From: Dermacentor variabilis | Taxonomy: Eukaryota > Arthropoda > Arachnida > Ixodida > Ixodidae | Assembly (NCBI RefSeq): GCF_050947875.1 | Contig: NW_027460342.1 | Coordinates: 1 to 64,000, forward strand | Length of the DNA stretch: 64,000 nt | Direction: 5' to 3' | Shown here: positions 36,276 through 49,720 of the stretch, in pieces | Position numbering within the stretch: the stretch's first letter is position 1 | How the letters are laid out: every line of letters begins with the position of its first letter | Position numbers and translations under genes: made by a program | The notes under the pieces: model-generated | Seen by the model: only the letters and a program-made list of their open reading frames with translations | Databases searched by the model: none | What the model was told of the DNA's origin: nothing

Positions 36276-38233
36276 GATGCTTAAAACGCGTTTTGGCACA
36301 AATCCATGTGCGAGTGCTAAAAAGAGCAGCATCGGCATGCTTTTCACGTCGTTTGGTAGAAATCCACGTGCGCGTTCGTCCAAAAGCACCATTTGAATGC
36401 ATATCGTGTAGTTTTGCATAAAACTGCGTCCGCGTTTACCAAAAGATGCATGTGCATGCTTCAAACGCGTTTTGGCACAAATCCATGTGCGGGTGCTAAA
36501 AAGAGCAGCATCGGCATGCTTTTCACGTCGTTTGGTAGAAATCCACGTGCGCGTTCTGCCAAAAGCACCATTTGCATGCATATCGTGCGGTTTTGCAGAA
36601 AACTGCGTCCGCGTCTACCAAAAGATGCATGTGCATGCTTAAAACGCGTTTTGGCACAAATCCATGTGCGGGTGCTAAAAAGAGCAGCATCGGCATGCTT
36701 TTCACGTCGTTTGGTAGAAATCCACGGGCGCGTTCTGCCAAAAGTACCATTTGCATGCATATCGTGTGGTTTTGCAGAAAACTGCGTCCGCGTCTACCAA
36801 AAGATGCATGTGCATGCTTAAAACGCGTTTTGGCACAAATTCATGTGCGGGTGCTAAAAAGACCAGCATCGGCATGCTTTTCACATCGTTTGGTAGAAAT
36901 CCACGTGCGCGTTCTGCCAAAAGCACCATTTGCATGCATATCGTGTAGTTTTGCAGAAAACTGCGTCCGCGTCTACCAAAAGATGCATGTGCATGCTTAA
37001 AACGCGTTTTGGCACAAATCCATGTGCGGGTGCTAAAAAGAGCAGCATCGGCATGCTTTTCACGTCGTTTGGTAGAAATCCACGTGCGCGTTCTGCCAAA
37101 AGCACCATTTACATGCATATCGTGTGGTTTTGCAGAAAACTGCGTCCGCGTCTACCAAAAGATGCATGTGCATGCTTAAAACGCGTTTTGGCACAAATCC
37201 ATGTGCGAGTGCTAAAAAGAGCAGCATCGGCATGTTTTTCACGTCGTTTGGTAGAAATCCACGTGCGCGTTCTGCCAAAAGTACCATTTGCATGCATATC
37301 GTGTGGTTTTGCAGAAAACTGCGTCCGCGTCTACCAAAAGATGCATGTGCATGCTTAAAACGCGTTTTGGCACAAATCCATGTGCGGGTGCTAAAAAGAG
37401 CAGCATCGGCATGCTTTTCACGTCGTTTGGTAGAAATCCACGTGCGCGTTCTGCCAAAAGCACCATTTGCATGCATATCGTGCGGTTTTGCAGAAAACTG
37501 CGTCCGCGTCTACCAAAAGATGCATGTGCATGCTTAAAACGCGTTTTGGCACAAATCCATGTGCGGGTGCTAAAAATAGCAGCATCGGCATGCTTTTCAC
37601 GTCGTTTGGTAGAAATCCACGTGCGCCTTCTGCCAAAAGCACCATTTTCATGCATATCGTGTGGTTTTGCAGAAAACTGCGTCCGCGTCTACCAAAAGAT
37701 GCATGTTCATGCTTAAACGCGTTTTGGCACAAATCCATGTGCGGGTGCTAAAAAGACCAGCATAGGCATGCTTTTCACATCGTTTGGTAGAAATCCACGT
37801 GCGCGTTCTGCCAAAAGCACCATTTGCATGCATATCGTGTATTTTTGCAGAAAACTGCGTCCGCGTCTACCAAAAGATGCATGTGCATGCTTAAAACGCA
37901 TTTTGGCACAAATCCATGTGCGGGTGCTAAAAAGAGCAGCATCGGCATGCTTTTCACGTCGTTTGGTAGAAATCCACGTGCGCCTTCTGCCAAAAGCACC
38001 ATTTTCATGCATATCGTGTGGTTTTGCAGAAAACTGCGTCCGCGTCTACCAAAAGATGCATGTGCATGCTTAAAACGCGTTTTGGCACAAATCCATGTGC
38101 GGGTGCTAAGAAGACCAGCATCGGCATGCTTTTCACATCGTTTGGTAGAAATCCACGTGCGCGTTCTGCCAAAAGCACCATTTGCATGCATATCGTGTGG
38201 TTTTGCAGAAAGCTGCGTCAGCGTCTACCAAAA
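36276..38233 (+). repeat. HOR copy, 11 monomers (1,958 bp)
   Basis: Bounded by the 10-bp-deletion marker at 36,276 and 38,234 (11 x 179 minus 11). The extra missing base is a private one-base loss in cttaaacgcg near 37,715. A private cgttcgtcc variant near 36,376 distinguishes it from its sister copies. Confidence 0.85.
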
Positions 38234-40191
38234 GATGCTTAAAACGCGTTTTGGCACAAATCCATGTGCGAGTGCTAAAAAGAGCAGCATCGGCATGCTT
38301 TTCACGTCGTTTGGTAGAAATCCACGTGCGCGTTCTGCCAAAAGCACCATTTGAATGCATATCGTGTAGTTTTGCATAAAACTGCGTCCGCGTTTACCAA
38401 AAGATGCATGTGCATGCTTCAAACGCGTTTTGGCACAAATCCATGTGCGGGTGCTAAAAAGAGCAGCATCGGCATGCTTTTCACGTCGTTTGGTAGAAAT
38501 CCACGTGCGCGTTCTGCCAAAAGCACCATTTGCATGCATATCGTGCGGTTTTGCAGAAAACTGCGTCCGCGTCTACCAAAAGATGCATGTGCATGCTTAA
38601 AACGCGTTTTGGCACAAATCCATGTGCGGGTGCTAAAAAGAGCAGCATCGGCATGCTTTTCACGTCGTTTGGTAGAAATCCACGTGCGCGTTCTGCCAAA
38701 AGTACCATTTGCATGCATATCGTGTGGTTTTGCAGAAAACTGCGTCCGCGTCTACCAAAAGATGCATGTGCATGCTTAAAACGCGTTTTGGCACAAATTC
38801 ATGTGCGGGTGCTAAAAAGACCAGCATCGGCATGCTTTTCACATCGTTTGGTAGAATCCACGTGCGCGTTCTGCCAAAAGCACCATTTGCATGCATATCG
38901 TGTAGTTTTGCAGAAAACTGCGTCCGCGTCTACCAAAAGATGCATGTGCATGCTTAAAACGCGTTTTGCACAAATCCATGTGCGAGTGCTAAAAAGAGCA
39001 GCATCGGCATGCTTTTCACGTCGTTTGGTAGAAATCCACGTGCGCGTTCTGCCAAAAGCACCATTTACATGCATATCGTGTGGTTTTGCAGAAAACTGCG
39101 TCCGCGTCTACCAAAAGATGCATGTGCATGCTTAAAACGCGTTTTGGCACAAATCCATGTGCGAGTGCTAAAAAGAGCAGCATCGGCATGTTTTTTCACG
39201 TCGTTTGGTAGAAATCCACGTGCGCGTTCTGCCAAAAGTACCATTTGCATGCATATCGTGTGGTTCTGCAGAAAACTGCGTCCGCGTCTACCAAAAGATG
39301 CATGTGCATGCTTAAAACGCGTTTTGGCACAAATCCATGTGCGGGTGCTAAAAAGAGCAGCATCGGCATGCTTTTCACGTCGTTTGGTAGAAATCCACGT
39401 GCGCGTTCTGCCAAAAGCACCATTTGCATGCATATCGTGCGGTTTTGCAGAAAACTGCGTCCGCGTCTACCAAAAGATGCATGTGCATGCTTAAAACGCG
39501 TTTTGGCACAAATCCATGTGCGGGTGCTAAAAATAGCAGCATCGGCATGCTTTTCACGTCGTTTGGTAGAAATCCACGTGCGCCTTCTGCCAAAAGCACC
39601 ATTTTCATGCATATCGTGTGGTTTTGCAGAAAACTGCGTCCGCGTCTACCAAAAGATGCATGTTCATGCTTAAAACGCGTTTTGGCACAAATCCATGTGC
39701 GGGTGCTAAAAAGACCAGCATAGGCATGCTTTTCACATCGTTTGGTAGAAATCCACGTGCGCGTTCTGCCAAAAGCACCATTTGCATGCATATCGTGTAG
39801 TTTTGCAGAAAACTGCGTCCGCGTCTACCAAAAGATGCATGTGCATGCTTAAAACGCGTTTTGGCACAAATCCATGTGCGGGTGCTAAAAAGAGCAGCAT
39901 CGGCATGCTTTTCACGTCGTTTGGTAGAAATCCACGTGCGCCTTCTGCCAAAAGCACCATTTTCATGCATATCGTGTGGTTTTGCAGAAAACTGCGTCCG
40001 CGTCTACCAAAAGATGCATGTGCATGCTTAAAACGCGTTTTGGCACAAATCCATGTGCGGGTGCTAAGAAGACCAGCATCGGCATGCTTTTCACATCGTT
40101 TGGTAGAAATCCACGTGCGCGTTCTGCCAAAAGCACCATTTGCATGCATATCGTGTGGTTTTGCAGAAAGCTGCGTCCGCGTCTACCAAAA
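38234..40191 (+). repeat. HOR copy, 11 monomers (1,958 bp) with four private indels
   Basis: Bounded by the 10-bp-deletion marker at 38,234 and 40,192. Against the preceding copy it has one-base losses in gtagaatcca (near 38,855) and cgcgttttgcac (near 38,965) and a one-base gain in tgttttttcac (near 39,193); it keeps the base lost at 37,715. The offset between the copies therefore shifts from 1,958 to 1,957 and back. Confidence 0.85.
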
Positions 40192-41613
40192 GATGCTTAA
40201 AACGCGTTTTGGCACAAATCCATGTGCGAGTGCTAAAAAGAGCAGCATCGGCATGCTTTTCACGTCGTTTGGTAGAAATCCACGTGCGCGTTCTGCCAAA
40301 AGCACCATTTGAATGCATATCGTGTAGTTTTGCATAAAACTGCGTCCGCGTTTACCAAAAGATGCATGTGCATGCTTCAAACGCGTTTTGGCACAAATCC
40401 ATGTGCGGGTGCTAAAAAGAGCAGCATCGGCATGCTTTTCACGTCGTTTGGTAGAAATCCACGTGCGCGTTCTGCCAAAAGCACCATTTGCATGCATATC
40501 GTGCGGTTTTGCAGAAAACTGCGTCCGCGTCTACCAAAAGATGCATGTGCATGCTTAAAACGCGTTTTGGCACAAATCCATGTGCGGGTGCTAAAAAGAG
40601 CAGCATCGGCATGCTTTTCACGTCGTTTGGTAGAAATCCACGTGCGCGTTCTGCCAAAAGTACCATTTGCATGCATATCGTGTGGTTTAGCAGAAAACTG
40701 CGTCCGCGTCTACCAAAAGATGCATGTGCATGCTTAAAACGCGTTTTGGCACAAATCCATGTGCGGGTGCTAAAAATAGCAGCATCGGCATGCTTTTCAC
40801 GTCGTTTGGTAGAAATCCACGTACGCCTTCCGCCAAAAGCACCATTTTCATGCATATCGTGTCGTTTTGCAGAAAACTACGTCCGCGTCTACCAAAAGAT
40901 GCATGTGCATGCTTAAAACGCGTTTTGGCACAAATCCATGTGCGGGTGCTAAAAAGAGCAGCATCGGCATGCTTTTCACGTCGTTTGGTAGAAATCCACG
41001 TGCGCGTTCTGCCAAAAGTACCATTTGCATGCATATCGTGTGGTTTAGCAGAAAACTGCGTCCGCGTCTACCAAAAGATGCATGTGCATGCTTAAAACGC
41101 GTTTTGGCACAAATCCATGTGCGGGTGCTAAAAATAGCAGCATCGGCATGCTTTTCACGTCGTTTGGTAGAAATCCACGTGCGCCTTCTGCCAAAAGCAC
41201 CATTTTCATGCATATCGTGTGGTTTTGCAGAAAACTGCGTCCGCGTCTATCAAAAGATGCATGTGCATGCTTAAAACGCGTTTTGGCACAAATCCATGTG
41301 CGGGTGCTAAAAAGACCAGCATCGGCATGCTTTTCACATCGTTTGGTAGAAATCCACGTGCGCGTTCTGCCAAAAGCACCATTTGCATGCATATCGTGTA
41401 GTTTTGCAGAAAACTGCGTCCGCGTCTACCAAAAGATGCATGTGCATGCTTAAAACGCGTTTTGGCACAAATCCATGTGCGGGTGCTAAGAAGACCAGCA
41501 TCGGCATGCTTTTCACATCGTTTGGTAGAAATCCACGTGCGCGTTCTGCCAAAAGCACCATTTGCATGCATATCGTGTGGTTTTGCAGAAAGCTGCGTCC
41601 GCGTCTACCAAAA
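40192..41613 (+). repeat. Shortened HOR copy, 8 monomers (1,422 bp)
   Basis: Same start marker at 40,192, next marker at 41,614 (8 x 179 minus 10), so three monomers fewer than its neighbours. It carries the variant acgccttccgcc near 40,825, shared with the next two copies at about 42,247 and 44,206. Confidence 0.85.
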
Positions 41614-43572
41614 GATGCTTAAAACGCGTTTTGGCACAAATCCATGTGCGAGTGCTAAAAAGAGCAGCATCGGCATGCTTTTCACGTCGTTTGGTAGAAA
41701 TCCACGTGCGCGTTCTGCCAAAAGCACCATTTGAATGCATATCGTGTAGTTTTGCATAAAACTGCGTCCGCGTTTACCAAAAGATGCATGTGCATGCTTC
41801 AAACGCGTTTTGGCACAAATCCATGTGCGGGTGCTAAAAAGAGCAGCATCGGCATGCTTTTCACGTCGTTTGGTAGAAATCCACGTGCGCGTTCTGCCAA
41901 AAGCACCATTTGCATGCATATCGTGCGGTTTTGCAGAAAACTGCGTCCGCGTCTACCAAAAGATGCATGTGCATGCTTAAAACGCGTTTTGGCACAAATC
42001 CATGTGCGGGTGCTAAAAAGAGCAGCATCGGCATGCTTTTCACGTCGTTTGGTAGAAATCCACGTGCGCGTTCTGCCAAAAGTACCATTTGCATGCATAT
42101 CGTGTGGTTTAGCAGAAAACTGCGTCCGCGTCTACCAAAAGATGCATGTGCATGCTTAAAACGCGTTTTGGCACAAATCCATGTGCGGGTGCTAAAAATA
42201 GCAGCATCGGCATGCTTTTCACGTCGTTTGGTAGAAATCCACGTACGCCTTCCGCCAAAAGCACCATTTTCATGCATATCGTGTGGTTTTGCAGAAAACT
42301 GCGTCCGCGTCTACCAAAAGATGCATGTGCATGCTTAAAACGCGTTTTGGCACAAATCCATGTGCGGGTGCTAAAAAGAGCAGCATCGGCATGCTTTTCA
42401 CGTCGTTTGGTAGAAATCCACGTGCGCGTTCTGCCAAAAGTACCATTTGCATGCATATCGTGTGGTTTAGCAGAAAACTGCGTCCGCGTCTACCAAAAGA
42501 TGCATGTGCATGCTTAAAACGCGTTTTGGCACAAATCCATGTGCGGGTGCTAAAAATAGCAGCATCGGCATGCTTTTCACGTCGTTTGGTAGAAATCCAC
42601 GTGCGCCTTCTGCCAAAAGCACCATTTTCATGCATATCGTGTGGTTTTGCAGAAAACTGCGTCCGCGTCTACCAAAAGATGCATGTGCATGCTTAAAACG
42701 CGTTTTGGCACAAATCCATGTGCGGGTGCTAAAAAGACCAGCATCGGCATGCTTTTCACATCGTTTGGTAGAAATCCACGTGCGCGTTCTGCCAAAAGCA
42801 CCATTTGCATGCATATCGTGTAGTTTTGCAGAAAACTGCGTCCGCGTCTACCAAAAGATGCATGTGCATGCTTAAAACGCGTTTTGGCACAAATCCATGT
42901 GCGGGTGCTAAGAAGACCAGCATCGGCATGCTTTTCACATAGTTTGGTAGAAATCCACGTGCGCGTTCTACCAAAAGCACCATTTGCATGCATATCGTGT
43001 GGTTTTGCAGAAAACTGCGTCCGCGTCTACCAAAAGATGCATGTGCATGCTTAAAACGCGTTTTGGCACAAATCCATGTGCGGGTGCTAAAAATAGCAGC
43101 ATCGGCATGCTTTTCACGTCGTTTGGTAGAAATCCACGTGCGCCTTCTGCCAAAAGCACCATTTTCATGCATATCGTGTGGTTATGCAGAAAACTGCGTC
43201 CGCGTCTACCAAAAGATGCATGTGCATGCTTAAAACGCGTTTTGGCACAAATCCATGTGCGGGTGCTAAAAAGACCAGCATCGGCATGCTTTTCACATCG
43301 TTTGGTAGAAATCCACGTGCGCGTTCTGCCAAAAGCACCATTTGCATGCATATCGTGTAGTTTTGCAGAAAACTGCGTCCGCGTCTACCAAAAGATGCAT
43401 GTGCATGCTTAAAACGCGTTTTGGCACAAATCCATGTGCGGGTGCTAAGAAGACCAGCATCGGCATGCTTTTCACATCGTTTGGTAGAAATCCACGTGCG
43501 CGTTCTGCCAAAAGCACCATTTGCATGCATATCGTGTGGTTTTGCAGAAAGCTGCGTCCGCGTCTACCAAAA
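41614..43572 (+). repeat. HOR copy, 11 monomers (1,959 bp)
   Basis: Markers at 41,614 and 43,573 (11 x 179 minus 10). The first eight monomers match the preceding short copy at offset 1,422. Private changes include cacatagtttgg near 42,938 and gtggttatgcag near 43,181. Confidence 0.85.
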
Positions 43573-45000
43573 GATGCTTAAAACGCGTTTTGGCACAAAT
43601 CCATGTGCGAGTGCTAAAAAGAGCAGCATCGGCATGCTTTTCACGTCGTTTGGTAGAAATCCACGTGCGCGTTCTGCCAAAAGCACCATTTGAATGCATA
43701 TCGTGTAGTTTTGCATAAAACTGCGTCCGCGTTTACCAAAAGATGCATGTGCATGCTTCAAACGCGTTTTGGCACAAATCCATGTGCGGGTGCTAAAAAG
43801 AGCAGCATCGGCATGCTTTTCACGTCGTTTGGTAGAAATCCACGTGCGCGTTCTGCCAAAAGCACCATTTGCATGCATATCGTGCGGTTTTGCAGAAAAC
43901 TGCGTCCGCGTCTACCAAAAGATGCATGTGCATGCTTAAAACGCGTTTTGGCACAAATCCATGTGCGGGTGCTAAAAAGAGCAGCATCGGCATGCTTTTC
44001 ACGTCGTTTGGTAGAAATCCACGTGCGCGTTCTGCCAAAAGTACCATTTGCATGCATATCGTGTGGTTTAGCAGAAAACTGCGTCCGCGTCTACCAAAAG
44101 ATGCATGTGCATGCTTAAAACGCGTTTTGGCACAAATCCATGTGCGGGTGCTAAAAATAGCAGCATCGGCATGCTTTTCACGTCGTTTGGTAGAAATCCA
44201 CGTACGCCTTCCGCCAAAAGCACCATTTTCATGCATATCGTGTGGTTTTGCAGAAAACTGCGTCCGCGTCTACCAAAAGATGCATGTGCATGCTTAAAAC
44301 GCGTTTTGGCACAAATCCATGTGCGGGTGCTAAAAAGAGCAGCATCGGCATGCTTTTCACGTCGTTTGGTAGAAATCCACGTGCGCGTTCTGCCAAAAGT
44401 ACCATTTGCATGCATATCGTGTGGTTTAGCAGAAAACTGCGTCCGCGTCTACCAAAAGATGCATGTGCATGCTTAAAACGCGTTTTGGCACAAATCCATG
44501 TGCGGGTGCTAAAAATAGCAGCATCGGCATGCTTTTCACGTCGTTTGGTAGAAATCCACGTGCGCCTTCTGCAAAAGCACCATTTTCATGCATATCGTGT
44601 GGTTTTGCAGAAAACTGCGTCCGCGTCTACCAAAAGATGCATGTGCATGCTTAAAACGCGTTTTGGCACAAATCCATGTGCGGGTGCTAAAAAGACCAGC
44701 ATCGGCATGCTTTTCACATCGTTTGGTAGAAATCCACGTGCGCGTTCTGCCAAAAGCACCATTTGCATGCATATCGTGTAGTTTTGCAGAAAACTGCGTC
44801 CGCGTCTACCAAAAGATGCATGTGCATGCTTAAAACGCGTTTTGGCACAAATCCATGTGCGGGTGCTAAGAAGACCAGCATCGGCATGCTTTTCACATCG
44901 TTTGGTAGAAATCCACGTGCGCGTTCTACCAAAAGCACCATTTGCATGCATATCGTGTGGTTTTGCAGAAAACTGCGTCCGCGTCTACCAAAAGATGCAT
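43573..45000 (+). repeat. Last, incomplete copy of the 10-bp-deletion HOR family
   Basis: Starts at the seventh and last 10-bp-deletion marker at 43,573 and follows the preceding copy at offset 1,959, falling to 1,958 after a one-base loss (ctgcaaaagcacc) near 44,572. The match ends near 45,000. Confidence 0.75.
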
Positions 45001-47200
45001 GTGCATGCTTAAAACGCGTTTTGGCACAAATTCATGTGCGGGTGCTAAAAATAGCAGCATCGGCATGCTTTTCACGTCGTTTGGTAGAAATCCACGTGCG
45101 CGTTCTGCCAAAAGCACCATTTGCATGCATATCGTGTGGTTTTGCAGAAAACTGCGTCCGCGTCTACCAAAAGATGCATGTGCATGCTTAAAACGCGTTT
45201 TGGCACAAATTCATGTGCGGGTGCTAAAAATAGCAGCATCGGCATGCTTTTCACGTCGTTTGGTAGAAATCCACGTGCGCCTTCTGCCAAAAGCACCATT
45301 TTCATGCATATCGTGTGGTTTTGCAGAAAACTGCGTCCGCGTCTACCAAAAGATACATGTGCATGCTTAAAACGCGTTTTGGCACAAATCCATGTGCGGG
45401 TGCTAAAAAGAGCAGCATCGGCATGCTTTTCACGTCGTTTGGTAGAAATCCACGTGCGCGTTCTGCCAAAAGCACCATTTGCATGCATATCGTGCGGTTT
45501 TGCAGAAAACTGCGTCCGCGTCTACCAAAAGATGCATGTGCATGCTTAAAACGCGTTTTGGCACAAATCCATGTGCGGGTGCTAAAAAGAGCAGCATCGG
45601 CATGCTTTTCACGTCGTTTGGTAGAAATCCACGTGCGCGTTCTGCCAAAAGTACCATTTGCATGCATATCGTGTGGTTTAGCAGAAAACTGCGTCCGCGT
45701 CTACCAAAAGATGCATGTGCATGCTTAAAACGCGTTTTGGCACAAATTCATGTGCGGGTGCTAAAAATAGCAGCATCGGCATGCTTTTCACGTCGTTTGG
45801 TAGAAATCCACGTGCGCCTTCTGCCAAAAGCACCATTTTCATGCATATCGTGTGGTTTTGCAGAAAACTGCGTCCGCGTCTACCAAAAGATGCATGTGCA
45901 TGCTTAAAACGCGTTTTGGCACAAATCCATGTGCGGGTGCTAAAAAGACCGGCATCGGCATGCTTTTCACATCGTTTGGTAGAAATCCACGTGCGCGTTC
46001 TGCCAAAAGCACCATTTGCATGCATATCGTGTGGTTTTGCAGAAAACTGCGTCCGCGTCTACCAAAACATGCATGTGCATGCTTAAAACGCGTTTTGGCA
46101 CAAATCCATGTGCGAGTGCTAAAAAGAGCAGCATCGGCATGCTTTTCACGTCGTTTCGTAGAAATCCACGTGCGCGTTCTGCCAAAAGTACCATTTGCAT
46201 GCATATCGCGTGGTTTTGCAGAAAACTGCGTCCGCGTCTACCAAAAGATGCATGTGCATGCTTAAAACGCGTTTTGGCACAAATCAATGTGCGGGTGCTA
46301 AAAAGAGCAGCATCGGCATGCTTTTCACGTCGTTTGGTAGAAATCTACGTGCGCGTTCTGCCAAAAGCACCATTTGCATGCATATCGTGCGGTTTTGCAG
46401 AAAACTGCGTCCGCGTCTACCAAAAGATGCATGTGCATGCTTAAAACGCGTTTTGGCACAAATACATGTGCGGGTGCTAAAAAGAGCAGCATCGGCATGC
46501 TTTTCACGTCGTTTGGTAGAAATCCACGTGCGCGTTCTGCCAAAAGTACCATTTGCATGCATATCGTGTGGTTTTGCAGAAAACTGCGTCCGCGTCTACC
46601 AAAAGATGCATGCGCATGCTTAAAACGCGTTTTGGCACAAATCCATGTGCGGGTGCTAAAAAGAGCAGCATCGTCATGCTTTTCACGTCGTTTGGTAGAA
46701 ATCCACGTGCGCGTTCTGCCAAAAGCACATTTGCATTCATATCGTGCGGTTTTGCAGAAAACTGGCGTCCGCGTCTACCAAAAGATGCATGTGCATGCTT
46801 AAAACGGGTTTTGGCACAAATCCATGTGCGGGTGCTAAAAAGAGCAGCATCGGCATGCTTTTCGCGTCGTTTGGTGGAAATCCACGTGCGCGTTCTGCCA
46901 AAAGTACCATTTGCATGCATATCGTGTGGTTTAGCAGAAAACTGCGTCCGCGTCTACCAAAAGATGCATGTGCATGCTTAAAACGCGTTTTGGCACAAAT
47001 TCATGTGCGGGTGCTAAAAATAGCAGCATCGGCATGCTTTTCACGTCGTTTGGTAGAAATCCAAGTGCGCCTTCTGCCAAAAGCACCATTTTCATGCATA
47101 TCGAGTGGTTTTGCAGAAAACTGCGTCCGCGTCTACCAAAAGATGCATGTGCATGCTTAAAACGCGTTTTGGCACAAATCCATGTGCGGGTGCTAAAAAG
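45000..47200 (+). repeat. Transitional monomers without a clear HOR
   Basis: Cassette-type and consensus-type monomers are mixed. Private changes become more frequent toward the right end, for example aaatacatg near 46,463, atgcgcatgc near 46,610, a one-base loss in gcacatttgcattc near 46,730, a one-base gain in actggcgtcc near 46,763, and aacgggttttgg near 46,803. Confidence 0.7.
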
Positions 47201-49720
47201 ACCAGCATCGGCATGCTTTTCACATCGTTTTGGTAGAAATCCACGTGCGCGTTCTGCCAAAAGCACCATTTGCATGCATATCGTGTAGTTTTGCAGAAAA
47301 CTGCGTCCGCGTCTACCAAAAGATGCATGTGCATGCTTAAAACGCGTTTTGGCACAAATCCACGTGCGGGTGCTAAAAATAGCAGCATCGGCATGCTTTT
47401 CACGTCGTTTGGTAGAAATCCACGTGCGCCTTCTGCCAAAAGCACCATTTTCATGCATATCGTGTGGTTTTGCAGAAAACTGCGTCCGCGTCTACCAAAA
47501 GATGCATGTGCATGCTTAAAACGCGTTTTGGCACAAATCCATGTGCGGGTGCTAAGAAGACCAGCATCGGCATGCTTTTCACATCGTTTGGTAGAAATCC
47601 ACGTGCCCGTTCTGCCAAAAGCACCATTTGCATGCATATCGTGTGGCTTTGCAGAAAACTGCGTCCGCGTCTACCAAAAAGATGCATGTGCATGCTTAAA
47701 ACCGCGTTTTGGCACAAATCCATGTGCGGGGTGCTAAAAAGAGCAGCATCGGCATGCATTTCACGTCGTTTGGTAGAAATCCACGTGCGCGTTTCTGCCA
47801 AAGCACCATTTTGCATGCATATCGTGTGGGTTTTGCGGAAAACTGCGTCCCCGTCTACGAAAAGATGCATGTGCATGCTTAACCACGCGTTTGGCACAAA
47901 TTCATGTGCGGGTGCTAAAAAGTGCAGCATCGGCATGCTTTTCACGTCGTTTGGTAGAAATCCACGTGCGCGTTCTGCCAAAAGCACCATTTGCATGCAT
48001 ATCGTGTGGTTTTGCAGAAAACTGCGTCCGCGTCTACCAAAAGATGCATGTGCATGCTTAAACGCGTTTTGGCACAAATCCATGTGCGGGTGCTAAAAAG
48101 AGCAGCATCGGCATGCTTTTCACGTCGTTGGTAGAAATCCACGTGCGCGTTTTGCCAAAAGTACCATTTGCATGCATATCGTGTGGTTTAGCAGAAAACT
48201 GCGTCCGCGTCTACCAAAAGATGCATGTGCATGCTTAAAACGCGTTTTGGCACAAATCCATGTGCGGTTGCTAAAAATAGCAGCATCGGCATGCTTTTCA
48301 CGTCGTTTGGTAGAAATCCACGTGCGCCTTCTGCCAGAAGCACCATTTTCATGCATATCGTGTGGTTTTGCAGAAAACTGCGTCCGCGTCTACCAAAAGA
48401 TGCATGTGCATGCTTAAAACGCGTTTTGGCACAAATCCATGTGCGGGTGCTAAAAAGACCAGCATCGGCATGCTTTTCACATCGTTTGGTAGAAATCCAC
48501 GTGCGCGTTCTGCCAAAAGCACCATTTGCATGCATATCGTGTAGTTTTGCAGAAAACTGCGTCCGCGTCTACCAAAAGATGCATGTGCATGCTTAAAACG
48601 CGTTTTGGCACAAATCCATGTGCGGGTGCTAAAAAGAGCAGCATCGGCATGCTTTTCACATCGTTTGGTAGAAATCCACGTGCGCGTTCTGCCAAAAGCA
48701 CCATTTGCATGCATATCGTGCGGTTTTGCAGAAAACTGCGTCCGCGTCTACCAAAAGATGCATGTGCATGCTTAAAACGGCTTTTGGCACAAATCCATGT
48801 GCGGGTGCTAAAAAGAGCAGCATCGGCATGCTTTTCACGTCGTTTGGTAGAAATCCACGTGCGCGTTCTGCCAAAAGCACCATTTGCATGCATATCGTTG
48901 TGGTTTTTGCAGAAAACTGCGTCCGCGTCTACCAAAAGATGCATGTGCATGCTTAAAACGCGTTTTGGCACAAAACAATGTGCGGGTGCTAAAAAGAGCA
49001 GCATCGGCATGCTTTTCACGTCGTTTGGTAGAAATCCACATGCGCGTTCTGCCAAAAGCACCATTTGAATGCATATCGTGTACTTTTGCAGAAAACTGCG
49101 TCCGCGTCTACCAAAAGATGCATGTGCATGCTTAAAACGCGTTTTGCCACAAATCCATGATTGGGTGCTAAAAAGAGCAGCATCGGCATGCTTTTCACGT
49201 CTTTTGTAGAAATCCACGTGCGCGTTCTGCCAAAAGTACCATTTGCATGCATATCGTGTGGTTTGCAGAAAACTGCGTCCGCGTCTACCAAAAGATGCAT
49301 GTGCATGCTTAAAACGCGTTTTGCACAAATCCATGTGCGGGTGCTAAAAAGAGCAGCATCGGCATGCTTTTCACGTCGTGTGGTAGAAATCCACGTGCGC
49401 GTTCTGCCAAAAGCATCATTTGCATGCATATCGTGCGGTTTTGCAGAAAACGGCGTCCGCGTCTACCAAAAGATGCATGTGCATGCTTTAAAACGCGTTT
49501 TGGCACAAATCCATGTGCGGGTGCTAAAAAGAGCAGCATCGGCATGCTTTTCATGTCGTTTGGTAGAAATCCACGTGCGCGTTCTGCCAAAAGCACCATT
49601 TGAAATGCATATCGTGTAGTTTGCATAAAACTGCGTCCGCGTTTACCAAAAGATGCATGTGCATGCTTCAAACGCGTTTTGGCACAAATCCATGCGCGGG
49701 TGCTAAAAGAGCAGCATCGG
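47200..49720 (+). repeat. Indel-rich monomers
   Basis: About twenty one-base insertions or deletions against the consensus occur in 2.5 kb, nearly all in short homopolymers: extra T near 47,231, extra A near 47,680, extra C near 47,702, extra G near 47,731, cgtttctgccaaagc near 47,793, gtgtgggtttt near 47,829, aaccacgcgtttgg near 47,882, cttaaacgcg near 48,059, cgtcgttggtag near 48,127, cgttgtggtttttg near 48,898, gtggtttgcag near 49,262, cgttttgcac near 49,320, gctttaaaacg near 49,489, gaaatgc near 49,602, gtagtttgcat near 49,618 and ctaaaagagc near 49,703. Elsewhere whole HOR copies carry one or none. Confidence 0.85.
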
